A DNA stretch of 5,646 nucleotides from contig CAJXGZ010000159.1 in assembly GCA_913053795.1 (NCBI GenBank), forward strand, positions 1-5,646, given 5' to 3'. Below, piece after piece: positions 1-5,450 of this stretch. Position numbers and translations under genes: made by a program. Each line of letters opens with the position of its first letter. Within the stretch, counting starts at the first letter, position 1. The notes below the pieces were generated by a model. The model made no database searches and was not told the DNA's origin. It was given only the letters and a program-made list of their open reading frames with translations. The DNA is from an uncultured Rhodospirillales bacterium. Its GTDB lineage: Bacteria > Pseudomonadota > Alphaproteobacteria > Rhodospirillales > 2-02-FULL-58-16.

Positions 1-74
1 TGGAGGCGCGGACCGGAATCGAACCGGTGTACACGGCTTTGCAGGCCGCTGCGTAACCACTCCGCCACCGCGCC
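1..74 (-). tRNA. tRNA-Cys (anticodon GCA)
   Basis: Read on the minus strand, this forms a complete 74-nt cloverleaf. The 7-bp acceptor stem pairs GGCGCGG with CCGCGCC, followed by discriminator U and an encoded CCA at window bases 1-3. The anticodon loop is CUGCAAA on a 5-bp stem with one G-U pair, which gives anticodon GCA. The T arm carries GGTTCGATTCC. U at position 73 is the known identity base of cysteine tRNA, in agreement with the anticodon. It delivers cysteine at UGC and UGU codons. It is transcribed away from the methyltransferase gene, probably from the promoter at 138-166. No second tRNA follows inside the window, but the window begins exactly at the CCA end, so downstream genes cannot be seen. 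Confidence 0.96.
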
Positions 75-137
75 GAACTTAAAAAATTAAGCAGGGCGCC
101 GCAACAAAAAAACCTCACCCATCGTGCGAAGGCGGGG

Positions 138-166
138 AATTTAGACCGTGCGCCGCCACCGGTCAA
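138..166 (-). promoter_or_regulatory. Probable sigma-70 promoter of tRNA-Cys
   Basis: On the minus strand a TTGACC -35 box (161-166) and a TAAATT -10 box (138-143) are separated by exactly 17 bp. The -35 matches the TTGACA consensus at five of six positions and the -10 matches at four of six. Transcription would start near 130 and give a precursor leader of about 55 nt before the tRNA 5' end, to be removed by RNase P. This was assigned by eye. Confidence 0.5.
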
Positions 167-197
167 GAAAGGGAAAAAAACCAAAGCACGCCCCACG

Positions 198-233
198 CCC
201 GCTATTGGGCCCGCTATTGAGCCCGCTATTGAG
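198..233. repeat. Threefold 12-bp tandem repeat
   Basis: Three head-to-tail copies of a 12-bp unit, CCCGCTATTGRG: 198-209 ends in GGG, while 210-221 and 222-233 end in GAG and are otherwise identical. It lies between the divergent tRNA-Cys and methyltransferase genes and its last copy overlaps the candidate -35 box of the latter. It could be a regulator-binding array or a slippage product; the sequence does not decide. Confidence 0.85.
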
Positions 234-257
234 TTTGGCGGGCGACGGGAATATATA
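229..257 (+). promoter_or_regulatory. Weak candidate promoter for the Pcm-like gene
   Basis: TTGAGT (229-234) and TATATA (252-257) lie 17 bp apart, 35 bp before the start codon at 292. The -10 is acceptable and the -35 moderate. The AT-rich TATATAGT patch stands out in a GC-rich region, but other spacings are possible. Confidence 0.3.
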
Positions 258-291
258 GTGAAGGCCTGTTTTTTTCCGGGAAGCTTGCGAC

Positions 292-957
292 ATGGACTAC
301 TCAGACGCCCGCCGCAGAATGGTGGAAAACCAAGTTCGCGCCAACAAGGTGACCGATCCCCTGGTGATCGCGGCCATGGCGGCGTTGCCGCGCGAGGCTT
401 TCGCGCCCGAGGCCATGAAGGACATCGCCTATGTGGACGAGGCCATTCCCTTGGGCGACGGACGTTTCCTCATGGAGCCCATGATTCTGGCGCGCCTGAT
501 CGAAGCCGCCAGGGTCCAGCCCACGGACGTGGTTTTGGAGATCGGCTGCGGCGCCGGGTACGCGTCGGCCTTGCTGGCCCGTCTGGCGTCCACCGTCGTC
601 GCCCTGGAAAGCGACAAGAAATTGGCGGCCAAGGCCACCAAGACCCTGGGAAGCCTAGGCATCGACAACGTCGCCGTTATCGGCGGAAAGCTTGAAAACG
701 GCTATCCCAAACAGGCGCCTTACGACGTCATTTTCGTTAACGGCTGCGTCGGTCAAGTTCCTTCGGGCCTGACAAAGCAGTTGGCCGAGGGGGGGCGTCT
801 GGTTGCGCTGTTCGCCGACGAACCCTTGATGAGCCAGGGGTGGGGCAAGGCGGCGCTGCTGACCCGGTCTGGAGCGGGGGTGTCGCGCAATGATCTCTTT
901 GACGCCGGAACGCCGGCTCTCGCCGGATTTTCCCTGGAGCCCGCTTTCGCCCTTTAA
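292..957 (+). CDS. Protein-L-isoaspartate O-methyltransferase family protein (Pcm-like)
   Basis: A 221-residue class I SAM-dependent methyltransferase of the Pcm family. Classical members methylate isoaspartyl residues of damaged proteins in the cytoplasm. SAM-binding motif I is VLEIGCGAGY (residues 81-90), the acidic residue after strand 2 is probably E106 in VVALESD, and APYDVIFVNG (142-151) matches the strand 4 region. The ATG at 292 has GGGAAG (278-283) upstream with an 8-nt spacer, and the N-terminus MDYSDARRRMVENQVR fits alphaproteobacterial relatives. The stretch before motif I reads GDGRFLMEPM, where E. coli Pcm has TISQPYM; the substrate-side Ser/Thr pattern is not conserved, so repair activity is doubtful although the fold is clear. 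The stop codon and last Leu codon lie inside the left arm of the palindromic element at 951-1054, which may have replaced the original last codons. The usual alphaproteobacterial neighbour, a tolC-like gene, follows. Confidence 0.9.
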   Translation: MDYSDARRRMVENQVRANKVTDPLVIAAMAALPREAFAPEAMKDIAYVDEAIPLGDGRFLMEPMILARLIEAARVQPTDVVLEIGCGAGYASALLARLASTVVALESDKKLAAKATKTLGSLGIDNVAVIGGKLENGYPKQAPYDVIFVNGCVGQVPSGLTKQLAEGGRLVALFADEPLMSQGWGKAALLTRSGAGVSRNDLFDAGTPALAGFSLEPAFAL

Positions 958-1054
958 TACCAAGGATCGATGATAATGGCCCATAGAGACGACGTCCGAA
1001 AGCCTTGGGAAGCCGTCTCTATGGGCCATTATCATCGATCCTTGGTATTAAAGG
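951..1054. repeat. Palindromic element with perfect 41-bp arms (MITE-like)
   Basis: Bases 951-991 and 1014-1054 are perfect reverse complements over 41 bp, around a 22-nt loop (992-1013). Nearly the whole pcm-tolC gap is therefore one hairpin. There is no T run after it, so it is not a classic intrinsic terminator, though RNA from either strand would form a long duplex and a likely RNase III target. TTAA occurs inside both ends, but no clear target duplication can be assigned because the palindrome runs through it. The right end provides TGG plus TATTAA (1043-1051), a possible extended -10 for tolC. No coding potential. Best read as a small non-autonomous mobile or repetitive palindrome; family unknown. 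Confidence 0.85.
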
Positions 1055-1076
1055 CGAGGCTGGAAGTGAAGTGCGC

Positions 1077-2483
1077 ATGAACAAGCGGCCGCTGTTGTTT
1101 ATAAGTCTGTTGGCGGGGGTTATGGGGATTGGACCTCTTGCTCAAGCTCAGACTTTGGAGGAAGCGCTCGCCGCCGCCTATCTCAACAATCCGACCCTGA
1201 AGGCCGAACGCGCCGCCTTGCGCGCCACCGATGAACAGGCGCCCCAGGCGAGCTCCGATTGGCGGCCTTCCGTGGAAATGACCGGCATAGCCGGGTACTC
1301 CTTGAACAAGAGCAACACAATAAGGACGACCAACGGCCTCCAGCACCGCAACCCGCGCTCCCTTGCTGTGACCCTTTCCCAGTCCATCTATCAGGGCGGA
1401 CAGACCTGGGCCGCCATCAGAGAGGCCGAAAACACGATAAAGGCCGGACGCCGCCAACTGGCGGTGGTTGAGCAAACGGTGCTGCTGAGCGCGGTGACGG
1501 CCTTTATGGACGTTTACCGCGACCAAGCGGTGCTGGAGCTTAACATCAACAACGAACAGGTTTTGACGCGCCAGTTTGAAGCCACCGAGGACCGCTTCGA
1601 GGTGGGCGAGATCACCCGCACCGATGTTTCCCAGGCTCGCGCCCGCTTGGCCCGGGCGACGGCGGACCGCATCGACGCCGAGGGCAGCCTTGAGATTACC
1701 CGCGCCACCTTCCGCAACGTGGTCGGATACGTTCCCGGGAAGCTTGATCTCCCCAAGCCGCCCGAAGACCTTCCCGTCAGCAAGGAGGAAGCCATCAAAG
1801 TGGCGGCCATCGCCAATCCCAACGTCATCGAGGCTGAGTTTCTTGAGAAGGCGCAGCGCGACAACGTCGACCAGACGAAGGGCGAATTGCTGCCCTCCCT
1901 CGACCTTTCGGGCTCCGCCAAGCGCGCCTTCGATTCATTCAGCGAGGTGAGCAGGTTCGACAGCTACGAGGCCAAGTTGATCTTGACCGTGCCCATCTAT
2001 CAGTCGGGCGCGGTGTACTCCCGCTTGCGCGAAGCAAAGCAGCAAGTGGGCGAGCAAAGGCAGCTCATCGACCAGAAACGGCGCGACGCCGTGGAGTCCG
2101 CAACCCAGGCCTGGGAGACCCTGCAAACGGCGCGGGCGCGAATCGATTCGTTCAAAACGCAGATAAAATCCTCCGAAGTGGCCCTCGAAGGGGTGCAAAT
2201 GGAGGCCGCCGTCGGTTCGCGAACGGTGCTTGAGATACTCAACGCCGAACAGGAGCTATTGGACGCAAAGGCAAGCATGGTGCGGGCTCGGCGCGATGAA
2301 ATCGTCGCAATTTTCAATTTGAAAGAAGCCACGGGAAAATTAACTGCGAAACAATTAAAGCTTCCTGTGGATTTCTATGATCCTACAAGTCATTATCAGG
2401 AGGTTCGCGGCAAGTGGTTCGGCGGCAGCAGTACAGGGGGCGCCGAGAGTGAGACAAAGGGGGATCCCCGGGTTGAAGATTAA
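1077..2483 (+). CDS. tolC: TolC-family outer membrane efflux/secretion channel protein
   Basis: A 468-residue outer membrane protein of the TolC family (two OEP domains). In the family a trimer forms an outer membrane barrel with a long periplasmic helical tunnel, serving type I secretion or RND/MFS efflux. Residues 1-24 are a signal peptide: MNKR, a hydrophobic core, and cleavage after AQA. The internal duplication is visible: SIYQGGQ (103-109) with VGEITRTDV (176-184) in the first half, and PIYQSGA (306-312) with VGSRTVLEIL (379-388) in the second, each beside long Gln/Ala/Arg-rich helices. The tail from about 440 is polar and Gly/Ser-rich. An in-frame ATG at 1005 was rejected because it reads through the palindrome and would bury the signal peptide. 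GGAAG (1062-1066) lies 10 nt before the chosen ATG. No transporter or adaptor gene is nearby, so the exported substrate cannot be told. Length is normal for the family. Confidence 0.93.
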   Translation: MNKRPLLFISLLAGVMGIGPLAQAQTLEEALAAAYLNNPTLKAERAALRATDEQAPQASSDWRPSVEMTGIAGYSLNKSNTIRTTNGLQHRNPRSLAVTLSQSIYQGGQTWAAIREAENTIKAGRRQLAVVEQTVLLSAVTAFMDVYRDQAVLELNINNEQVLTRQFEATEDRFEVGEITRTDVSQARARLARATADRIDAEGSLEITRATFRNVVGYVPGKLDLPKPPEDLPVSKEEAIKVAAIANPNVIEAEFLEKAQRDNVDQTKGELLPSLDLSGSAKRAFDSFSEVSRFDSYEAKLILTVPIYQSGAVYSRLREAKQQVGEQRQLIDQKRRDAVESATQAWETLQTARARIDSFKTQIKSSEVALEGVQMEAAVGSRTVLEILNAEQELLDAKASMVRARRDEIVAIFNLKEATGKLTAKQLKLPVDFYDPTSHYQEVRGKWFGGSSTGGAESETKGDPRVED

Positions 2484-2505
2484 GGGTGGAAATTTAGGAT
2501 GATGG

Positions 2506-2539
2506 TTAACGTCATGCTAACTTTTGCCTTGTTAGAGTC
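2506..2539. promoter_or_regulatory. CtrA-like box and GANTC site before the popZ-like gene
   Basis: TTAA, seven bases, then CTAAC (2506-2521) matches the CtrA full-site pattern TTAA-N7-TTAA with one mismatch. Overlapping it on the minus strand is TTAACCAT (2502-2509), a known CtrA half-site form. A GAGTC (2535-2539) fits the CcrM methylation target GANTC. Both lie in the 99-bp gap before the popZ-like gene. CtrA and CcrM are established alphaproteobacterial cell-cycle regulators; control of this gene is inferred. Confidence 0.4.
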
Positions 2540-2582
2540 TTCAACCGTGGGCGTGGATTTCGCCTAAATTAGTGGACGATCC

Positions 2583-3176
2583 ATGAGCGAAGAAGCAGGT
2601 CAAACAGAAGGCGACGCCGGTCAAGAACCGTCGATGGAGGACATTCTTGCCTCCATCCGGCGGATTTTGTCCGAGGACGATGAGGCTGAGGAGGAACAGG
2701 TTGCGGCGCCCGAGCCCAAGCCCGAACCCGAGCCCGAACCCGAGCCCGAACCCGAGCCGGAACCCGAGCCGGAGCCCGAGCCGGAACCCGAGCCGGAACC
2801 CGAGCCGGAACCCGAGCCGGAAATTGAACTTACCGAGCCCGAACCGCCACCGCCACCGCCACCGCCTCCGTCCATGCCGGAGCCCGAGGAAATTCTCGAA
2901 TTGACCCCGGCCATGGTGACCAGTGACGAGCCGTTACTCTCCGCGCCGACGATGCGGGTATCCACCGACGTTCTCGCCGAATTGGCCCGCGCCATCATGG
3001 ACCGGCGTGACGTCTCGGTCGGCACCCATGAAATCACCCTCGAGGGAATGGTCAGGGAAATGCTCAAGCCCGTTCTCAAGGAATGGCTGGACCGCAATCT
3101 TCCCTATCTGATCGAGCGTTTGGTGAAGAAGGAAATCGACACCATCGTCAATAGAGCCGAGGGCCTGGGCGAATAA
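2583..3176 (+). CDS. popZ: PopZ-like polar organising protein (DUF2497 family)
   Basis: A 197-residue member of the DUF2497/PopZ family. In Caulobacter, PopZ self-assembles at the cell pole, excludes ribosomes and anchors ParB-bound chromosome origins and signalling proteins. The N-terminal partner-binding motif EPSMEDILASIRRILSED is at residues 15-32. The C-terminal oligomerisation region runs from about 125 to 197 and includes LKEWLDRNLPYLIERLVKKE (165-184). Between them is an acidic, proline-rich linker: 17 Pro-Glu pairs (47-80), then nine prolines (88-96). Caulobacter PopZ also has a Pro/Glu/Asp-rich linker, so its character is conserved although this one is unusually regular. No membrane segment or signal peptide. 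The Shine-Dalgarno is weak (GTGGA, 2572-2576). It lies between tolC and valS as in many alphaproteobacteria, and the upstream CtrA-like box would suit a cell-cycle gene. Many databases would call it a DUF2497 protein. Confidence 0.9.
   Translation: MSEEAGQTEGDAGQEPSMEDILASIRRILSEDDEAEEEQVAAPEPKPEPEPEPEPEPEPEPEPEPEPEPEPEPEPEPEPEIELTEPEPPPPPPPPPSMPEPEEILELTPAMVTSDEPLLSAPTMRVSTDVLAELARAIMDRRDVSVGTHEITLEGMVREMLKPVLKEWLDRNLPYLIERLVKKEIDTIVNRAEGLGE
2721..2822 (+). repeat. In-frame (Pro-Glu)17 tandem repeat
   Basis: 102 bp made of 8.5 units of 12 bp inside the popZ-like gene. The first three units are CCCGAACCCGAG; the next five are CCGGAACCCGAG, one of them with GAG for GAA; the last is a half unit. 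The shift of codon choice part-way suggests two rounds of expansion. A repeat this regular can change length by replication slippage in 6- or 12-bp steps without breaking the frame, and it may also collapse in short-read assembly. Confidence 0.9.
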
Positions 3177-3186
3177 CCCCAGGCTA

Positions 3187-3454
3187 CTAGAGCCTGTTTA
3201 ATGAATACCGGGCCACTGAGATCGGTTTTCCGGCTTCCTGACAAGGAAAGCGCACGCAGGCGATGCTAAAGCATCGTCAAGGGCTCTTGACGATGATCAG
3301 GAAGCCGGAAAACCGACCGAAGGCGCCGTCTCCAGCCCGCCGGTCAGCGTCAGACCGCTCTTGCGATGCGCCAGCATCGCGGGCGAGCGCCCTTTCTTGC
3401 CGGCGGACTGGAGACGGCGTCTCAGTGACCCGGTATTCATTAAACAGGCTCTAG
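3187..3454. mobile_element. 268-bp non-coding inverted-repeat element (MITE-like), three-way-junction fold
   Basis: The ends, 3187-3220 and 3421-3454, are reverse complements at 33 of 34 positions and start and finish with CTAG. Between them sit two more inverted repeats: arm A, 3222-3241 with 3297-3316 (20 of 20), containing a 10-bp stem 3272-3281/3286-3295; and arm B, 3324-3343 with 3400-3419 (19 of 20), containing stems 3356-3360/3385-3389 and 3363-3369/3374-3380. Only 1, 7 and 1 unpaired bases join the three stems. If the element proper is 3190-3451 (GAGCC to GGCTC), the TA on each side is a plausible target duplication, as with several DDE transposase families. No transposase or credible ORF is inside, so it would need a transposase in trans. 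It fills nearly all the popZ-valS gap. The parent IS family is not identified. Confidence 0.8.
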
Positions 3455-3458
3455 GACC

Positions 3459-5450
3459 ATGCTGGACAAGACCTACCGGCCCGCCGAGGTTGAGCAAACA
3501 ATCTATTCCCAATGGGAGAATTCGGGCGCTTTCGCCGCCGATCCCGCGTCCTCGCGCCCTCCCTACTGCGTCATGATCCCGCCGCCCAACGTGACGGGCA
3601 GCCTGCATATGGGGCACGCCCTGAACAGCACCCTTCAGGATATCCTGATCCGCCGCAAGCGCATGCAGGGCTTCGATGCTCTGTGGCAGCCGGGCATGGA
3701 TCACGCCGGCATCGCCACCCAGATGGTGGTGGAGCGCCAGCTCGAAGCTGAAGGAAAGACCCGCCATGACCTGGGGCGCGACAAGTTCATCGAAAAGGTC
3801 TGGCGGTGGAAGGCCCAATCCGGCGGCGCCATCACCGGCCAGTTGCGCCGCCTGGGTTCGTCCTGCGACTGGTCGAGGGAGCGCTTCACCATGGACGAGG
3901 GCCTGTCCGAGGCGGTGCGCAAGGTTTTCGTCGATCTTCACAAGCAGGGCCTGATCTATCGCGACAAGCGTCTGGTCAACTGGGACCCGCTGCTGCACAC
4001 GGCGATCTCCGATTTGGAGGTGGAGCAGCGTGAAACCCTGGGCCGCATGTGGCATTTCAAATATCCGGTGGAGGGCGAACCCGGAACCTTCGTCACCGTC
4101 GCCACCACCCGGCCCGAGACCATGCTCGGCGACACCGCGGTGGCCGTGCACCCGGACGACGAACGCTACAAGGACCTGGTCGGCAAGAACTGCGTCCTGC
4201 CCATCGCCGGCCGCCTCATTCCCATCGTCACTGATGACTACGCCGACCCGGAGAAGGGCTCCGGCGCCGTCAAGATCACGCCGGCTCACGACTTTAACGA
4301 CTTCGAGGTGGGCAAACGCCATGACCTTGAGATGATCAACGTGCTGGACCGCGACGCCCGCATGAACGAGAACACGCCCGAGCGCTACCACGGAGTCGAC
4401 CGCTACGAGGCTCGCGACGCCATCGTCAAGGAAATGGAAGGCCTCGGCCTGCTTGATAAAATCGATGAAAACCAGATGGTGGTTCCCTACGGCGACCGCT
4501 CCGGCGTGGTCATCGAGCCGTGGCTCACCGACCAGTGGTTCGTTGACGCCAAGACCCTGGCCAAGCCCGCCGTCGAAGCGGTGAAAAGCGGGCGCATCAA
4601 GTTCGTCCCCGGAAACTGGGCCAAGACCTACTTCGAGTGGATGAACAATATCCAGCAGTGGTGCGTGTCGCGCCAGATCTGGTGGGGGCATCAAATCCCC
4701 GCCTGGTACGGTCCCGACGGCGAGATCTTCGTCGAGTTGACGGAAGAGGAGGCCCTGGCGGCGGCTGAAAAGCATTACGGACAAAAGACCGAACTCAAGC
4801 GCGACCTTGCATATCTCATGCGGCTGTGGAAGGATATGGAAATCCGCCGAACCAAAGGCGGGAATAAGCCAAGACTACTCTATTCTGAGAGTGATCTGCT
4901 TGTGCGTTCGCTGCGCGATCTTGTCGGCTCGGATATCAAACAAATCATCATCGACGATGAAAGCGCGATTACCCGTGCCGTGCAGTTTATGAAGATCGTG
5001 GCACCAAGGTCGTCCGCCAAGGTCATGCGCTATACCGGGGGCGAGCCGATCTATCACGCCTTTGGGATTGAGCAACAACTCACGCTAACCCACGCCCGCG
5101 AGGTACCCCTGCCCAGCGGCGGGCGCCTGGTTATCGACGAGACCGAAGCGGTGATTGCGATTGATGTCAACAGCGGCAAGAGTCGTTCGGCGCGCGATGC
5201 TGAGACGAACGCCTACAACACCAATGTCGAAGCGGTCGAACATGTCGTGCATCTGCGCAGCTCGGACATACTCCTGGGGATCCTGCCATTCTTCCATTCC
5301 TTCGGGTACATGGTCACGCTCTGGGCGCCGCTGAGCCTGGACGTGCACTGCGTCTATCATTTCACTCCGCTCGACGCCAAGCAAGTTGGCAAGCTTTCAC
5401 GCCGGTGGTGCGGAAAAAATGCCGATGACCCTGGCCGCGGCATTCGATGA
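3459..5450 (+). CDS. valS: Valyl-tRNA synthetase, N-terminal half, running into unrelated fragments (chimeric ORF)
   Basis: Residues 1 to about 449 (to about base 4805) are a good class I valyl-tRNA synthetase, which charges tRNA-Val with valine in the cytoplasm. The ATP-binding HIGH-type motif is HMGH (50-53, within PPNVTGSLHMGH). The editing domain has TTRPET (216-221) and HDFNDFEVG starting at H277-D278. The catalytic domain resumes with WCVSRQIWWG (401-410). Just after, where the family continues with the DPDVLDTWFSS region, the KMSKS loop, the anticodon-binding domain and a coiled-coil tail, the frame instead continues as RNase E/G (to about 594) and acyl synthetase, ending in 16 out-of-frame residues. 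Family members are usually about 880-950 residues, so half is missing and the product could not charge tRNA. The start MLDKTYRPAEVEQ fits relatives. The only Shine-Dalgarno is AGGA at 3453-3456, just 2 nt from ATG and half within the repeat element. A misjoined contig is the likeliest cause. Confidence 0.85.
   Translation: MLDKTYRPAEVEQTIYSQWENSGAFAADPASSRPPYCVMIPPPNVTGSLHMGHALNSTLQDILIRRKRMQGFDALWQPGMDHAGIATQMVVERQLEAEGKTRHDLGRDKFIEKVWRWKAQSGGAITGQLRRLGSSCDWSRERFTMDEGLSEAVRKVFVDLHKQGLIYRDKRLVNWDPLLHTAISDLEVEQRETLGRMWHFKYPVEGEPGTFVTVATTRPETMLGDTAVAVHPDDERYKDLVGKNCVLPIAGRLIPIVTDDYADPEKGSGAVKITPAHDFNDFEVGKRHDLEMINVLDRDARMNENTPERYHGVDRYEARDAIVKEMEGLGLLDKIDENQMVVPYGDRSGVVIEPWLTDQWFVDAKTLAKPAVEAVKSGRIKFVPGNWAKTYFEWMNNIQQWCVSRQIWWGHQIPAWYGPDGEIFVELTEEEALAAAEKHYGQKTELKRDLAYLMRLWKDMEIRRTKGGNKPRLLYSESDLLVRSLRDLVGSDIKQIIIDDESAITRAVQFMKIVAPRSSAKVMRYTGGEPIYHAFGIEQQLTLTHAREVPLPSGGRLVIDETEAVIAIDVNSGKSRSARDAETNAYNTNVEAVEHVVHLRSSDILLGILPFFHSFGYMVTLWAPLSLDVHCVYHFTPLDAKQVGKLSRRWCGKNADDPGRGIR
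4785..5240 (+). pseudogene. RNase E/G fragment, internal part only
   Basis: About 150 residues in the valS frame match the middle of the RNase E/G catalytic region (roughly E. coli RNase E 175-320). Recognisable parts are LAYLMRLWKDME, PRLLYSESDLLVRSLRDL, IKQIIIDD, the REVPLPSGGRLVIDETEA strand pair and AIDVNSGKSR, followed by ETNAYNTNVEA. The Asp and Asn of IDVNS correspond to metal-site D303 and N305 of E. coli RNase E; the second metal aspartate (D346, in IDFIDM) is absent because the fragment ends first. The N-terminal S1 domain and most of the 5' sensor are also missing, so it cannot be active. It has no start of its own. Sampled lines are 50% GC against 63-68% in valS lines. The wording reminds me of Planctomycetota, from memory only. 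Confidence 0.8.

Noticed and set aside
198..233. CRISPR-like array
   Set aside because: Units are 12 bp and directly adjacent, without spacers; no cas gene is present.
258..695. GTG-started frame overlapping the methyltransferase gene
   Set aside because: Arg/Gly-rich out-of-frame translation with no domain; the other frame encodes a clear Pcm-family protein.
1005..1076. Upstream ATG extending the TolC-like protein by 24 residues
   Set aside because: The extension is encoded by the palindrome arm and puts non-signal sequence before an obvious signal peptide; ATG at 1077 has its own Shine-Dalgarno.
2460..2473. BamHI-SmaI-like string at the end of the TolC-like gene, resembling a cloning polylinker
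   Set aside because: The match is short, sits in the normal frame, and no other vector sequence follows; chance in GC-rich DNA.
2621..3097. Minus-strand frame rich in Gly-Ser repeats
   Set aside because: It is the reverse reading of the Pro-Glu and polyproline tracts of the popZ-like gene.
3297..4784. Long minus-strand open frame (495 codons) opposite valS
   Set aside because: It is the GC-rich antisense shadow of a clear valS coding region; it shows no recognisable domain and begins inside the repeat element.
5391..5396. HindIII site at the synthetase deletion, suggesting a ligation artefact
   Set aside because: HindIII sites also occur at 281, 689, 1740 and 2358, within apparently normal sequence, so this coincidence carries little weight.
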